A DNA stretch of 64,000 bases from Desulfarculaceae bacterium (lineage in GTDB: Bacteria; Desulfobacterota; Desulfarculia; Desulfarculales; Desulfarculaceae). Positions 17,166 to 25,500 of this stretch are shown here, one piece after another; position 1 is the stretch's first letter, and each line of letters begins with the position of its first letter. The notes below the pieces were generated by a model, which saw nothing but the letters and a program-made list of their open reading frames with translations, was not told the origin of the DNA and ran no database searches. The position numbers and the translations under genes were made by a program. The stretch is taken from positions 496,001 through 560,000 of the forward strand of contig JAHLKT010000004.1 in the NCBI GenBank assembly GCA_020444545.1, read 5' to 3'.

Positions 17166-18301
17166 GCTACCAGGGGACTTACGAGGACTACAAGGTAAAG
17201 CAGGCCCGCTACGACAAGGCCCTGGCCTGGGAACCGGTGGACACGGTGCCCTGCCTGTACATGGCCAACGCCTTTGCCCCGCGTCACATGGGTATGAGTA
17301 TCCACGAGTTTTGCACCAACCCTGACAAGGCTGGAGAGGTGAGCCTGGCCTCAATGCAAGCCATCGGCGATTTTGATGGCGTGAACATTATGCAGAGCGG
17401 CTACATCACCATGCTCTTGTCCGGTATCTGGCTTTCCAAAGTGGCGGTGCCCGGCATAGACCTGCCGGCCAGCGAACTCTGGCAGGTGAAAGAAAATGAA
17501 ATTGTAGGGACAGACGCCTATGATTTCATCGTCGAAAAGGGATGGGAAGCTTTTGTGGAAGGCACCATCCCCAAGGTCGTGGACATGGATATGTGGGGCA
17601 AGCACTGGGCCTGGATGGAGAAGAATTTTGCCGGTGTGGCCGATACCTATCGTAATATTGGATATATGGTGGCCAACGGCGCCCTAGGCACCATTCCCTT
17701 CGAGCCTCTGTGCGGCGCCCGGTCCATGAGCAAATTTTTTATGGACCTCTATCGCATGCCCGACAAGGTCAAGGCGGCCATGGACGTGGCCGCACCCATC
17801 ATGACCGCCCAAACCATCGGCGCGGCCCAGATGTCCGGCGTTTCTGGCGTGTGGGTGGGAGGCTGGCGCACCGCCAGCGCCATGATCGCCCCGGACATCT
17901 GGGACAAGCTGGTGTGGCCCTATTTCCGCGACATGGCCCTGGCCCTCATCGAGCAAGACATCACCCCGGTGTTCCACTGGGACCAGAACTGGAACCGCGA
18001 CCTGGAGCGCCTGCTGGAGCTACCGGCCAAGAAATGCGTGCTCAACCCCGACGGCATGACCGACATCCGCCTGGCCCACAAGATCCTCAAGGATCACACC
18101 GCCATCATGGGCGACGTGCCTTCCCAGTTGTTCGCCGCCGGCGAACCCGAGGACGTGCGCAACTACGTACGCGACCTGGTGCGCGACGTGGGCCCCGAGG
18201 GACTGATCCTCTGCCCCGGCTGTGACGCGCCCATCAACACCAAGGTGGACAACATGCAGGCCTTCCTGGACTCCAGCCGGGAATTCGGCCGCGGCGCCTA
18301 G
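17162..18301 (+). CDS. UROD-family substrate:corrinoid methyltransferase
   Basis: 379 residues of the uroporphyrinogen decarboxylase/MtaA superfamily, the family of MtaA, MtbA and bacterial O-demethylase MT1 proteins. The metal site differs from MtaA: instead of His-x-Cys the first ligand pair reads His272-Trp-Asp274 (VFHWDQNW), with Cys351 and Cys354 in ILCPGCDAP. This speaks for a substrate-side methyltransferase rather than a thiol methylase. Its partner carrier overlaps upstream. The substrate is unknown; aryl methyl ethers, methylamines or betaines are the known choices for similar clusters. Confidence 0.88.
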   Translation: MSYQGTYEDYKVKQARYDKALAWEPVDTVPCLYMANAFAPRHMGMSIHEFCTNPDKAGEVSLASMQAIGDFDGVNIMQSGYITMLLSGIWLSKVAVPGIDLPASELWQVKENEIVGTDAYDFIVEKGWEAFVEGTIPKVVDMDMWGKHWAWMEKNFAGVADTYRNIGYMVANGALGTIPFEPLCGARSMSKFFMDLYRMPDKVKAAMDVAAPIMTAQTIGAAQMSGVSGVWVGGWRTASAMIAPDIWDKLVWPYFRDMALALIEQDITPVFHWDQNWNRDLERLLELPAKKCVLNPDGMTDIRLAHKILKDHTAIMGDVPSQLFAAGEPEDVRNYVRDLVRDVGPEGLILCPGCDAPINTKVDNMQAFLDSSREFGRGA

Positions 18302-18332
18302 CTTGCATCGGTGAGCCCAGGCCCTGACAACC

Positions 18333-20186
18333 ATGTCTGATTCAACCAACCCAGCCCCCCACCCCCGGGTGGTGTTGGAGATCCAACCGCAAGGTTGCTC
18401 CGTAAGCACCACCCCGGGGGTTCTTCTCAGCCAAGCCCTAGCCGCCGCGGGAGTGGACTTGCCCTCCGACTGCGGCGGCCAGGGGACCTGCGGCCGCTGC
18501 CTGGTGCGCCCGGAAGGCGAGGTGTCGCCCCCGGAGGAGGCCGAGCGCCAAACCTTGGCGCGCATCAAGGCCCCGCCGGGCTATCGCCTGGCCTGCCGCG
18601 CCCGGGCCCTGGCCGACCAGAACATCTTCATTCCCCAGGGCCGCGAGGCCCAGGCCGGGGATTGGCAGGTCATCGAGCACCAGGGCGAGGTTCTGGTGGG
18701 CCGACCGGCGGTGCTCTGCCGCGAGATCGGCGCTGCCCCGCCCAGCATCGAAGACCAGCGCTGCGACTTGCGGCGAATTTCCGATTGCCTGGCGGACGAT
18801 CCCGCCCAGCCGCCTTATCGCGCCACACCGGCGGCCCTGGCCCAAATCTCGCGCCTGGCCCGCGAGCATGATTGGCGTTTCAACGCCCTGTCGCGGGGGC
18901 GGGAGATAGTCGGCGCCCTGGCCACGGGACAAGGGCCTCTCGGCCTGGCCGTGGACCTGGGCACCACCAAGCTGGCCGCCTACCTGCTGGAGTTGGACAG
19001 CGGAAGGCTCCTGGCCGCCCAAGGGCTGATCAACCCCCAGGCGCCCTTTGGCGCGGACGTGATCAGCCGCCTGAACCGGGCCACCCAAAGCCCGGAGGAT
19101 GCGGCCGAGCTGGCCGCCGGCCTGCGCCGGGCCGTCGACCGGATTGCCCGGCAATTGCTGGAGCAAGCGGGAGCCGACCCCGCTCAACTGGCCGACTTCT
19201 GCCTGGTGGGCAACACGGCCATCATCCAGCTTTTGCTGGAGCTGCCCGCCAGGCAATTGGCCCTGTCGCCCTTTGTCTGCTCCAGCGACCTGCCCCAGGA
19301 CATCCCGGCGCGGGACCTGGGCCTGACCGCCGCGCCGGGGGCCTGGGTGCACATCCCGCCCGGCATCGGCGGCTTCGTGGGCGCGGATCATGTGGCCATG
19401 ATCCTGGGCACGGACCTGGACCGCGGCAGCGGCCTACGCCTGGGCCTGGACATCGGCACCAACACCGAGATCGCGCTGGCCCTGCCCGGCGGCGACCCGC
19501 CCCTCCTGGTGGCCTCGGCCCCCTCGGGCCCGGCCTTCGAGGGGGCCCACCTGGCCTGCGGCATGCGCCTGGGCGCGGGGGCGGTGGGCCGGGTTTGGCA
19601 CGAGGAGGGCCGCCTGGCCTACGCCACGGTGGACGGCGGAGCCCCGGCCGGACTGTGCGGCTCGGGCATCATCGACGCTGTGGCCGCCCTGCTCGGGGCC
19701 GGGCTCCTGGACCGGCGCGGCCACCTGATCGCCTCCCAAGCCGGAGTGCGCCAAGGCGGCGGTGGACCGGAATACCTCCTGGCCCCGGCCGGCGACACCA
19801 CCACCGGCCAGGACCTGGCCATCAGCCAGGACGACCTGGTGCAGGTGCAGTTGGCCAAGGCGGCCATCATCGCCGGAGTGCGGGTGCTTTTGGCCGAGGC
19901 CAAGGTGGACGAGCAGGACCTGGACGAGGTGGTGCTGGCCGGCTCCTTTGGCAGCCACTTCGACGTAGACAGCGCCATGGACATCGGCATGCTGCCCCGG
20001 CTGGACACGGCCCGTTATCGCCAGGTGGGCAACGCGGCCGGGCGAGGCGCCCAAATGATGCTGGCCGATCTGGATCAAAGGCAACGCGCCGCCCTGCTGC
20101 CCGGCCAAACCCGTTACCTTGAATTGACCACCAAGCCGGAGTTTCGCAGGCTCATGACCCGCTCCCTGGCCTTTACTCCGGCCTAG
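18333..20186 (+). CDS. Reductive activator of corrinoid proteins (RACE, DUF4445 type)
   Basis: 617 residues. The N-terminus has a plant-type [2Fe-2S] ferredoxin site with Cys47, Cys53, Cys56 and Cys88 (DCGGQGTCGRC; RLACRA). The rest is an ASKHA-fold ATPase: AVDLGTTKLAAYLLEL (about 207-222), LGLDIGTNTEIAL, GLCGSGIIDAVAALL and VVLAGSFGSHFD. Such proteins use ATP to lower the barrier for reducing inactive cob(II)alamin to cob(I)alamin in the carrier. It supplies the activation step needed by the carrier and methyltransferase upstream. Confidence 0.93.
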   Translation: MSDSTNPAPHPRVVLEIQPQGCSVSTTPGVLLSQALAAAGVDLPSDCGGQGTCGRCLVRPEGEVSPPEEAERQTLARIKAPPGYRLACRARALADQNIFIPQGREAQAGDWQVIEHQGEVLVGRPAVLCREIGAAPPSIEDQRCDLRRISDCLADDPAQPPYRATPAALAQISRLAREHDWRFNALSRGREIVGALATGQGPLGLAVDLGTTKLAAYLLELDSGRLLAAQGLINPQAPFGADVISRLNRATQSPEDAAELAAGLRRAVDRIARQLLEQAGADPAQLADFCLVGNTAIIQLLLELPARQLALSPFVCSSDLPQDIPARDLGLTAAPGAWVHIPPGIGGFVGADHVAMILGTDLDRGSGLRLGLDIGTNTEIALALPGGDPPLLVASAPSGPAFEGAHLACGMRLGAGAVGRVWHEEGRLAYATVDGGAPAGLCGSGIIDAVAALLGAGLLDRRGHLIASQAGVRQGGGGPEYLLAPAGDTTTGQDLAISQDDLVQVQLAKAAIIAGVRVLLAEAKVDEQDLDEVVLAGSFGSHFDVDSAMDIGMLPRLDTARYRQVGNAAGRGAQMMLADLDQRQRAALLPGQTRYLELTTKPEFRRLMTRSLAFTPA

Positions 20187-20220
20187 GTTTGAACCCATCT
20201 TTGGACAGGAAGAAGACACC

Positions 20221-21015
20221 ATGCAGATCATCGGTGAGAAGATAAACGGCACCCGTAAAAAGGTGGGCGAGGCCATCGTGGCCAAGGACGCCCAGTTCAT
20301 TCAAGACCTGGCCCAGAGCCAGGCCCAGGCCGGAGCCGACTATCTGGACGTGAACGCGGGCACCAACCCGGAAAACGAGACCCAGGACCTCATCTGGTTG
20401 GTGCAAACGGTGCAGGAGGTGACCGAGGTCCCTCTGTGCCTGGACAGCTCCAGCCCGGCGGCCATCGAGGCGGCCATGCCCCACGTGGCCCGCACCCCCA
20501 TGATCAACTCCATCAACGGCGATGCCAAGAGGCTGGAGGGCATGCTGCCCATCGTGGCCCAGCACGCCTGCCCGGTGATCGGCCTGGCCCTGGACGAGAG
20601 CGGCATGCCCAAGACGGTACAGGATCGCCTGCGGGTGGTGCGCCGCATCATGGAGGCCACCCGCCAGGCGGGCGTGCCCGACGAGCATCTGTTCATCGAT
20701 CCGCTGATCATGACCGTGGCCACCAGCACCACCGCCGCCCTGGAGGCCCTGGAGTGCATCCGGAGCATCAAGGGCGAGTTCCCCGAGGTGCACATCACCG
20801 GCGGCTTGAGCAACGTCTCTTTCGGCCTGCCGCAGCGCTCGGTGATCAACCGCACCTTCGTGGCCCTGGCCATCGAGGCGGGCATGGACTCGGCCATCAT
20901 GGACCCCAACGATCAGCCACTCACCTCGGGCATCCTGGCCGCGGAGCTGCTGATGGGCCGCGACCGCTTCTGCCGCAACTACACCCAGGCCGCCCGCCAG
21001 GGGTTGGTGTCCTGA
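20221..21015 (+). CDS. Methyltetrahydrofolate:corrinoid methyltransferase (MT2, AcsE-like)
   Basis: 264 residues, pterin-binding TIM barrel of the MeTr/MtrH-like family. Visible: IIGEKINGTRKKV, GADYLDVNAGTN, PLCLDSSSPAAIEAAM, NSINGD, DPLIMTVAT and GLSNVSFGLPQR, all matching MeTr. It passes the methyl group from the corrinoid protein to tetrahydrofolate (or back), linking the module to the Wood-Ljungdahl methyl branch. The ribosome site AGGAAGA precedes the ATG. Last gene of the operon. Confidence 0.94.
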   Translation: MQIIGEKINGTRKKVGEAIVAKDAQFIQDLAQSQAQAGADYLDVNAGTNPENETQDLIWLVQTVQEVTEVPLCLDSSSPAAIEAAMPHVARTPMINSINGDAKRLEGMLPIVAQHACPVIGLALDESGMPKTVQDRLRVVRRIMEATRQAGVPDEHLFIDPLIMTVATSTTAALEALECIRSIKGEFPEVHITGGLSNVSFGLPQRSVINRTFVALAIEAGMDSAIMDPNDQPLTSGILAAELLMGRDRFCRNYTQAARQGLVS

Positions 21016-21080
21016 TTGTCTCTTCGGTAATGGGTGGTAGCCTAACCAGGGCAATTTTTGCTCGGCCATGACGACCCCGA

Positions 21081-21110
21081 CGCGCCCCTCCCCGCAAGGG
21101 TAGGGGCGCG
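21081..21110 (+). terminator. Hairpin after the methyltransferase operon
   Basis: CGCGCCCCT and AGGGGCGCG form a 9-bp stem with a 12-nt loop, 66 bp after the last gene. The following T-run is weak (TTGAAGCTT), so it is either an inefficient intrinsic terminator or an RNA-stabilising hairpin. Confidence 0.5.
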
Positions 21111-21217
21111 TTGAAGCTTGAGCAGCGGGGCTTCGCTCGCAGCCCGAACAGACGTCATCTTGGGGGAATATGGCCGGTTCTTGCGAACCAGCCATTGGCA
21201 TAACAGCATGATATTGT

Positions 21218-21274
21218 TGGTGCCTGGGGCGGGATTCGATCCCACACGGGGGTTTGCCCCTGGGGATTTTGAGT
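21218..21274 (-). repeat. Partial tRNA-Leu copy B (candidate attachment site)
   Basis: 57 bp match the 3' part of the intact tRNA-Leu gene (41359 onwards), in the same orientation, with three differences (GATCCCACAC against GAACCCGCAC, and GAGT against AAGT). As in copy A the match ends in the anticodon stem-loop and no 5' half follows, so it is not a functional tRNA. It lies directly after the methyltransferase operon and before the AT-rich unit. Confidence 0.85.
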
Positions 21275-22246
21275 AACCTGTATCGAAGCACGTAACGTAG
21301 CGCAATCTTTACTAATTATTTTTTTGGTATCAATGTATTAATAATTATCGTCTTGTCCTGGTACATCCCTATTTCCCCCCCAAAATCCCTGCATATCGGT
21401 CACCAAAGTCCCGACGGGAGGACTTACCTATTCAGATGTCCCCTGTCATCTTCTTGATCTTGTCATTTTAAATCCTCCCTCTAGGCGCCCTGGCTTGCCG
21501 GAAGGATGGGTGCTTAGCACAGGCTGGGTTATTGAAATAGCCTGAGTATTGTAGATTGTTTTTCCACTTCTAACTTAATTCGTAATCTTGGCCAATTGCT
21601 TGATATCTTAAGATTCAACATTTCCCACCCCATTTGATTGCCTATAGTTAATATAAGTCGCCGCTAAATATCATTGATCCGTATCCTGTTTGGTATCGTT
21701 TGCTGTTTTCTGGAAAGAAAAGCTTGTTGGGCCATTTTCATGGAGCGGGTCAAGTCCCAACACGCGGTTACGGCTTCAGTCAAGGCTAGGCTTTTTGGCT
21801 GGGCTTCTGCGCGCGACAAGGCGGCCTCCAGCTCGCTCCCGTTGGTCACATTTTCCCCCCAACCTCCGACGAAGAATTGAGGGGCGGAACTATACCTCCA
21901 TTTTTGAAGACCATTGAAGGGGCCATCGTGAATAATCCGCTAGACCTGACCCCCGCCGATGTGAATCACGTCCGAGCCAGAGTAACCGTGACGGCCAGAA
22001 ATCTGGTCAAGGAGCAAACCGTGCGGCGCAGGAGGCGCCATAATCTGGGGCTGAGGCCCCTAAATGAAGAGGTGATCAGGCCCGAGGCCTACAGGGAATG
22101 TGTCCTTTAGCAAAAGCCAATTCTTGTCCCAAACGCTTTGACGACGTACAGCTGCTGGTGAAGGCCAGGAGGCAAAGCAAAAATAGGGCTGGCAGCATGA
22201 AGCGTTTCATGAGACTTCCTGCCAAATCGAAATTTGGTTTTAGGGG
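21275..22246. other. AT-rich spacer at the start of the second island unit
   Basis: About 970 bp, clearly poorer in G+C than the methyltransferase operon. Apart from the weak small frame at 21928-22110 there is a GTG-started leftward frame (21664-21849, 61 codons) with no recognisable motif. I see no integrase, tRNA or structured repeat here. Confidence 0.4.
21928..22110 (+). CDS. Possible small basic hypothetical protein
   Basis: 60 codons from a GTG at 21928 behind a weak GAAGGGG ribosome site. The product is charged and has an arginine cluster (TVRRRRRHN) and no known motif. Composition looks protein-like, but nothing else supports it. Confidence 0.3.
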   Translation: MNNPLDLTPADVNHVRARVTVTARNLVKEQTVRRRRRHNLGLRPLNEEVIRPEAYRECVL

Positions 22247-22957
22247 CTATTGGGCGGTCAGGCCTTGCAGGACCTGCTGGGTGATCCAAAAATAGAAGTT
22301 CACCGGATCGCCCTTGATGCGGCTTTTGGCGTCGTCGCCAAACTTGACCAGCTTGATCTCGCTGTCAGCCGTGCGGGACTGCACCAGCCCCAAGGGAGCC
22401 ACATAAGGGCTCACTATGGCCGACACCGGGCGACCCTGGTCATCCTTGCCCTTCACTTCCCAGGCCTCGAAGCGGGTTCCTTTAAATTTGAAGCGGCGCT
22501 TCTTGACCTTTTTTACGGCCGTTACCCGTTGCATGTCATTTTTCGGGCCTTGCTCGGACTCGAGCATGCTTTGGGGCACCGTGAAGGGGCCGTAGCCCTT
22601 GGGCTGGACGATCACTTCCAGGACCTTGCCCAGGCCCTTGGGGGATTCCTCGGCCAAAATGCGGGTGACGACTTGGTTCTTGTCCTGGGTGGTTACATCC
22701 ACCTCCATCCAGCGGGCCGGCTTGCCTTCCACGCTGGTCTTTTGCAATGTGGCGAAATACATGGTGGACACGTCCTTGGTGCGGAGGTCCGTGATGCGGT
22801 AAACGCTCCAGGCGCCCACCTTGGGGTTCCAAGACCCGTCCACCATGATTATGGGCTGGCCGGCGCTGGTGGGCGGGTTTTTGGCGGCTGCCGGAATAGC
22901 CCCCAGCAGGATGCAGATCAGAGCGGTGCACAACAGGGTGGATGTAATTTTTCTCAT
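22247..22957 (-). CDS. Secreted hypothetical protein
   Basis: 236 residues with a clear signal peptide (MRKITSTLLCTALICILLGA, cleavage near PAAA). The mature part has repeated short beta-like segments (GAWSVYRITDL, TMYFATLQKTS, RFEAWEVKGKD) reminiscent of periplasmic or outer-membrane lipoprotein-sorting folds, but I do not recognise the family. The last residues are ITQQVLQGLTAQ. It stands alone, facing left, at the edge of the AT-rich region. Confidence 0.8.
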   Translation of the reverse strand: MRKITSTLLCTALICILLGAIPAAAKNPPTSAGQPIIMVDGSWNPKVGAWSVYRITDLRTKDVSTMYFATLQKTSVEGKPARWMEVDVTTQDKNQVVTRILAEESPKGLGKVLEVIVQPKGYGPFTVPQSMLESEQGPKNDMQRVTAVKKVKKRRFKFKGTRFEAWEVKGKDDQGRPVSAIVSPYVAPLGLVQSRTADSEIKLVKFGDDAKSRIKGDPVNFYFWITQQVLQGLTAQ

Positions 22958-23851
22958 GGGTAACCCCTAAGCTGGGCAGTCATAGGCCAACTAAGCTATC
23001 TACCCGTAATTATGATGTTATTATCCTTGCTTCTGCGAAATGCGGCCCTGAATCTGTCATTATGCTTTTTTCGGATCACTTTTACAACCGAGTTGGCGCG
23101 GGCAAGGCACCAAACACACCCAGTTTTTGCTAATGTTTGTTGGGCCTTGCGCTTGGTCTTTAGCGGTAAACGCTCTCCCGACTCCAGATAGTCAGGAAAG
23201 AGTAAAGGCTGCAATGGTGCCCAGAATTTGCTTTTGCTCATTTCGCCTAATAAAAAAGCTTCCATACTTTATCTCGGCTAACACCCATCCCCACCGGATC
23301 GGGTCGCTCACCTGGTCGGTCTCGGCCGGGCTCATGCCCGCGTTGACTGCAACACGGCCATGCACCGTGGGCGATCTTGTACTGCTCGGGCAGGGCCGGG
23401 GGCTGGGGAAGGTCTCGGCTGAGAATTGTCCAACAGCTCCTCGGCTTGTCCAGGCCTTATATCAACTATTCCATCAAATCGTCCTTGATAGCCATCGCGT
23501 GTTTCTCCTCAGAGACAGAGTCTCCCAAGGATGGCTAATTAAAAATTCGCTGATTCCTCTGCCCGTGAAGCTCGGATGGTTTTTGGCTTGAAGAACTTGT
23601 TTACGAAGGCGAAATTTCTTGTTATTTTGAAAATCACGCCGTTTAAGTGATCCTCCGTCTTTGGTGGAATAAATGTTTATCCTCCCGGGATCATTATGTG
23701 ACGGTGATTTTTTCTTCTTCGACTGAGTCGGCTCACGCAATATCAGGGCCAGTAGCTGAAATAAGATGGGCAACCCCACCGAGATGCAAGGCATATGGTC
23801 CAAATATCCCATGGACATCCCTGCAAGGGCACCAATATATTAAGGATTGAC
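22958..23851. other. Gene-poor region with a GC-rich relic patch
   Basis: 894 bp. A leftward Lys/Arg-rich frame at 22996-23265 (start Met or internal MSKSKFW) could be a small gene but has no motif. The stretch around 23280-23470 is noticeably GC-richer than its surroundings and has interrupted frames on both strands, which suggests debris of an older gene I could not identify. Confidence 0.4.
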
Positions 23852-24775
23852 ATGAACACCGACGTTGTGCGGCTTCAGCTGATTGCCCTTATGATATCCT
23901 GCCTGGCCGTGCTGGTATGCGGCCAGGCGGCCCTTGCAAGTTCGCCCCTCTCTCTGCCGGAAGATCTGGTATCCGCCGCAAAAGTCACCGCCGATGAAAT
24001 TAATAGATCGTCCGCTCACCTGCCCAAGAAAAATAGTGATCAAAATCAGTCCATTGGCAGCACCACCGCCACCAAATCGCCTTTCTCGCTGCCTGACAAC
24101 CGGCAGCAGGCCGACAAGCAATCCCTAAGCAGCAGACCCGAATTTGACCTTCCCAAGAAAAATAGTGATCAAAATCAGCCTCTAGGCAGCACCACCGCCA
24201 CCAAATCGCCTTTCTCTCTGCCTGTCAACCAGCAGCAGGCCGACAAGCAATCCCTAAGCAGCAGACCCGACTTTGCCCTGCCCAAGAAAAATAGTGATCA
24301 ATATCAGCCTGTGGGCAACACCAGCGCCACCGACTCGCCTTTCCCTCAGCCTGATACCCAGCAGCAGACCGACGGGCAATCCATAAGCAGCGAACCCGAA
24401 GCCCCTGATGCGGAACAATTGGTGGCCAAGGGCGTAGAACTGGCCCGGGCGGGCAAATGGCGAGAGGCGGGGCAAGCCTTCCAAGCAGCTACCGAGGCCG
24501 ACCGGGGCAATGCCGCCGCTTGGTGCGATCTGGGCCTGGCCTTGAGTCGCCTCGGAAAAACTCAAAAGGCGGTGGCCGCCTATGAGCAGGCGTTGCAAGC
24601 CGATCCAGGCTTTGCCTTGGCCCACAAAAATCTGGCTCTGGCCTTGGAGCACATCGGGCAATATGCCAAAGCGGTCAACTCCTATGAACAATACTTGCGT
24701 TTCAAACCGGATGCGGAAGACGCCCGTCAGGTGAGAGCCAGGGCCAAGTGGCTGAAGCAGCACAAGATCAAATAA
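23852..24775 (+). CDS. Secreted TPR protein with three 43-residue repeats
   Basis: 307 residues. Signal peptide from Met at 23852 (hydrophobic LIALMISCLAVLVCG, cleavage near ALA); ribosome site AAGGA. A low-complexity linker then contains three near-identical 43-residue units beginning LPKKNSDQ and containing SPFSLP and SLSSRP, followed by about three tetratricopeptide repeats (AWCDLGLALSRLGKTQKAVA; HKNLALALEHIGQYAKAV). TPRs bind proteins; the repeated linker may span the periplasm or cell wall. Probably cotranscribed with the lipoprotein 15 bp downstream. Confidence 0.88.
   Translation: MNTDVVRLQLIALMISCLAVLVCGQAALASSPLSLPEDLVSAAKVTADEINRSSAHLPKKNSDQNQSIGSTTATKSPFSLPDNRQQADKQSLSSRPEFDLPKKNSDQNQPLGSTTATKSPFSLPVNQQQADKQSLSSRPDFALPKKNSDQYQPVGNTSATDSPFPQPDTQQQTDGQSISSEPEAPDAEQLVAKGVELARAGKWREAGQAFQAATEADRGNAAAWCDLGLALSRLGKTQKAVAAYEQALQADPGFALAHKNLALALEHIGQYAKAVNSYEQYLRFKPDAEDARQVRARAKWLKQHKIK
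24020..24406 (+). repeat. Three tandem 129-bp repeats inside the TPR gene
   Basis: Units at 24020-24148, 24149-24277 and 24278-24406, in frame, each coding for 43 residues. Units 1 and 2 are nearly identical at DNA level and unit 3 has diverged more (YQPVGNTSATDS). This pattern suggests recent expansion by slippage or unequal recombination. Confidence 0.9.
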
Positions 24776-24790
24776 CAGGGGCTAAAAAAT

Positions 24791-25258
24791 ATGCGCATTA
24801 AAATCTTTCTCTCGCTGCTTGTGATCGTCTTGTTGTCGGTTCTCGGAGGATGCGCTCAGACAAACAAGGCCATCGATTCCTTGCAGGAGGCCCTTACCCC
24901 CACGCAGACCAAGAACAAGCCAACGCCCAAACTGGCCGCGGGGTCTTATTTCGTGCATGCATGGGCGCTTAACCTGCGCAAATGCCCCGGCAGCCAGTGC
25001 CGCATAATAACTGTTCTGAAACGAGGCCAGGAAGTTAGCGCCAGCGAATGGAAGGCAGGCTGGATCAAGGTTTCCCTTGTGGACAGCCAGAAACAGGGCT
25101 GGGTAGCCGCGCGCTATCTGGGAGCTGAAAAACCTCTGACCAGAGCTAGGCGTTCCGACGAAAATGCTGGCCCTGCCCCGGAGCCGCCACCGCCTGCGGG
25201 GGAGTTAGCCCCCGCCGTTTCGTCTCCACCCGCCGTGAAGGGTGAACTGGCCAATTGA
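24791..25258 (+). CDS. SH3-domain lipoprotein
   Basis: 155 residues. Type II signal peptide with lipobox LGGC (MRIKIFLSLLVIVLLSVLGG then Cys). A bacterial SH3 domain follows at about 50-110: AWALNLRKCPGSQCRIITVL, WKAGWIKVSL, QGWVAARYLG. The tail is Pro/Ala-rich. Such lipoproteins usually bind peptidoglycan or a partner protein. Placed 15 bp after the secreted TPR gene, so the two may form an envelope complex. Confidence 0.87.
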   Translation: MRIKIFLSLLVIVLLSVLGGCAQTNKAIDSLQEALTPTQTKNKPTPKLAAGSYFVHAWALNLRKCPGSQCRIITVLKRGQEVSASEWKAGWIKVSLVDSQKQGWVAARYLGAEKPLTRARRSDENAGPAPEPPPPAGELAPAVSSPPAVKGELAN

Positions 25259-25500
25259 GGTGTCCTAAAACGCTAAACGCAGGAAGCGTAAAATATCCAC
25301 CAAGTGCTGGAGTTAACCAAAAAAATACTTCTAGACCCGCTTGGTCACGGTATAGCTTGTCAAATACATATAAATGCCGTGTGAGCCTATCTGCATGTTG
25401 CATTAGGGGGGCCAACAGGATTGGCACCTTGGACGATCTTTTGTAGCCTGTCGAGGTAGGCAACATCAAACCGCTAGATTTTCTGTTTAAGGGAGGCAAT

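Noticed and set aside
23127-23591. 154-codon rightward frame
   Set aside because: No ribosome site, odd composition, and it crosses the GC-rich relic patch; more likely chance.
24020-24406. CRISPR-like array
   Set aside because: The units are 129 bp, contiguous and in frame within a coding gene, with no spacers.
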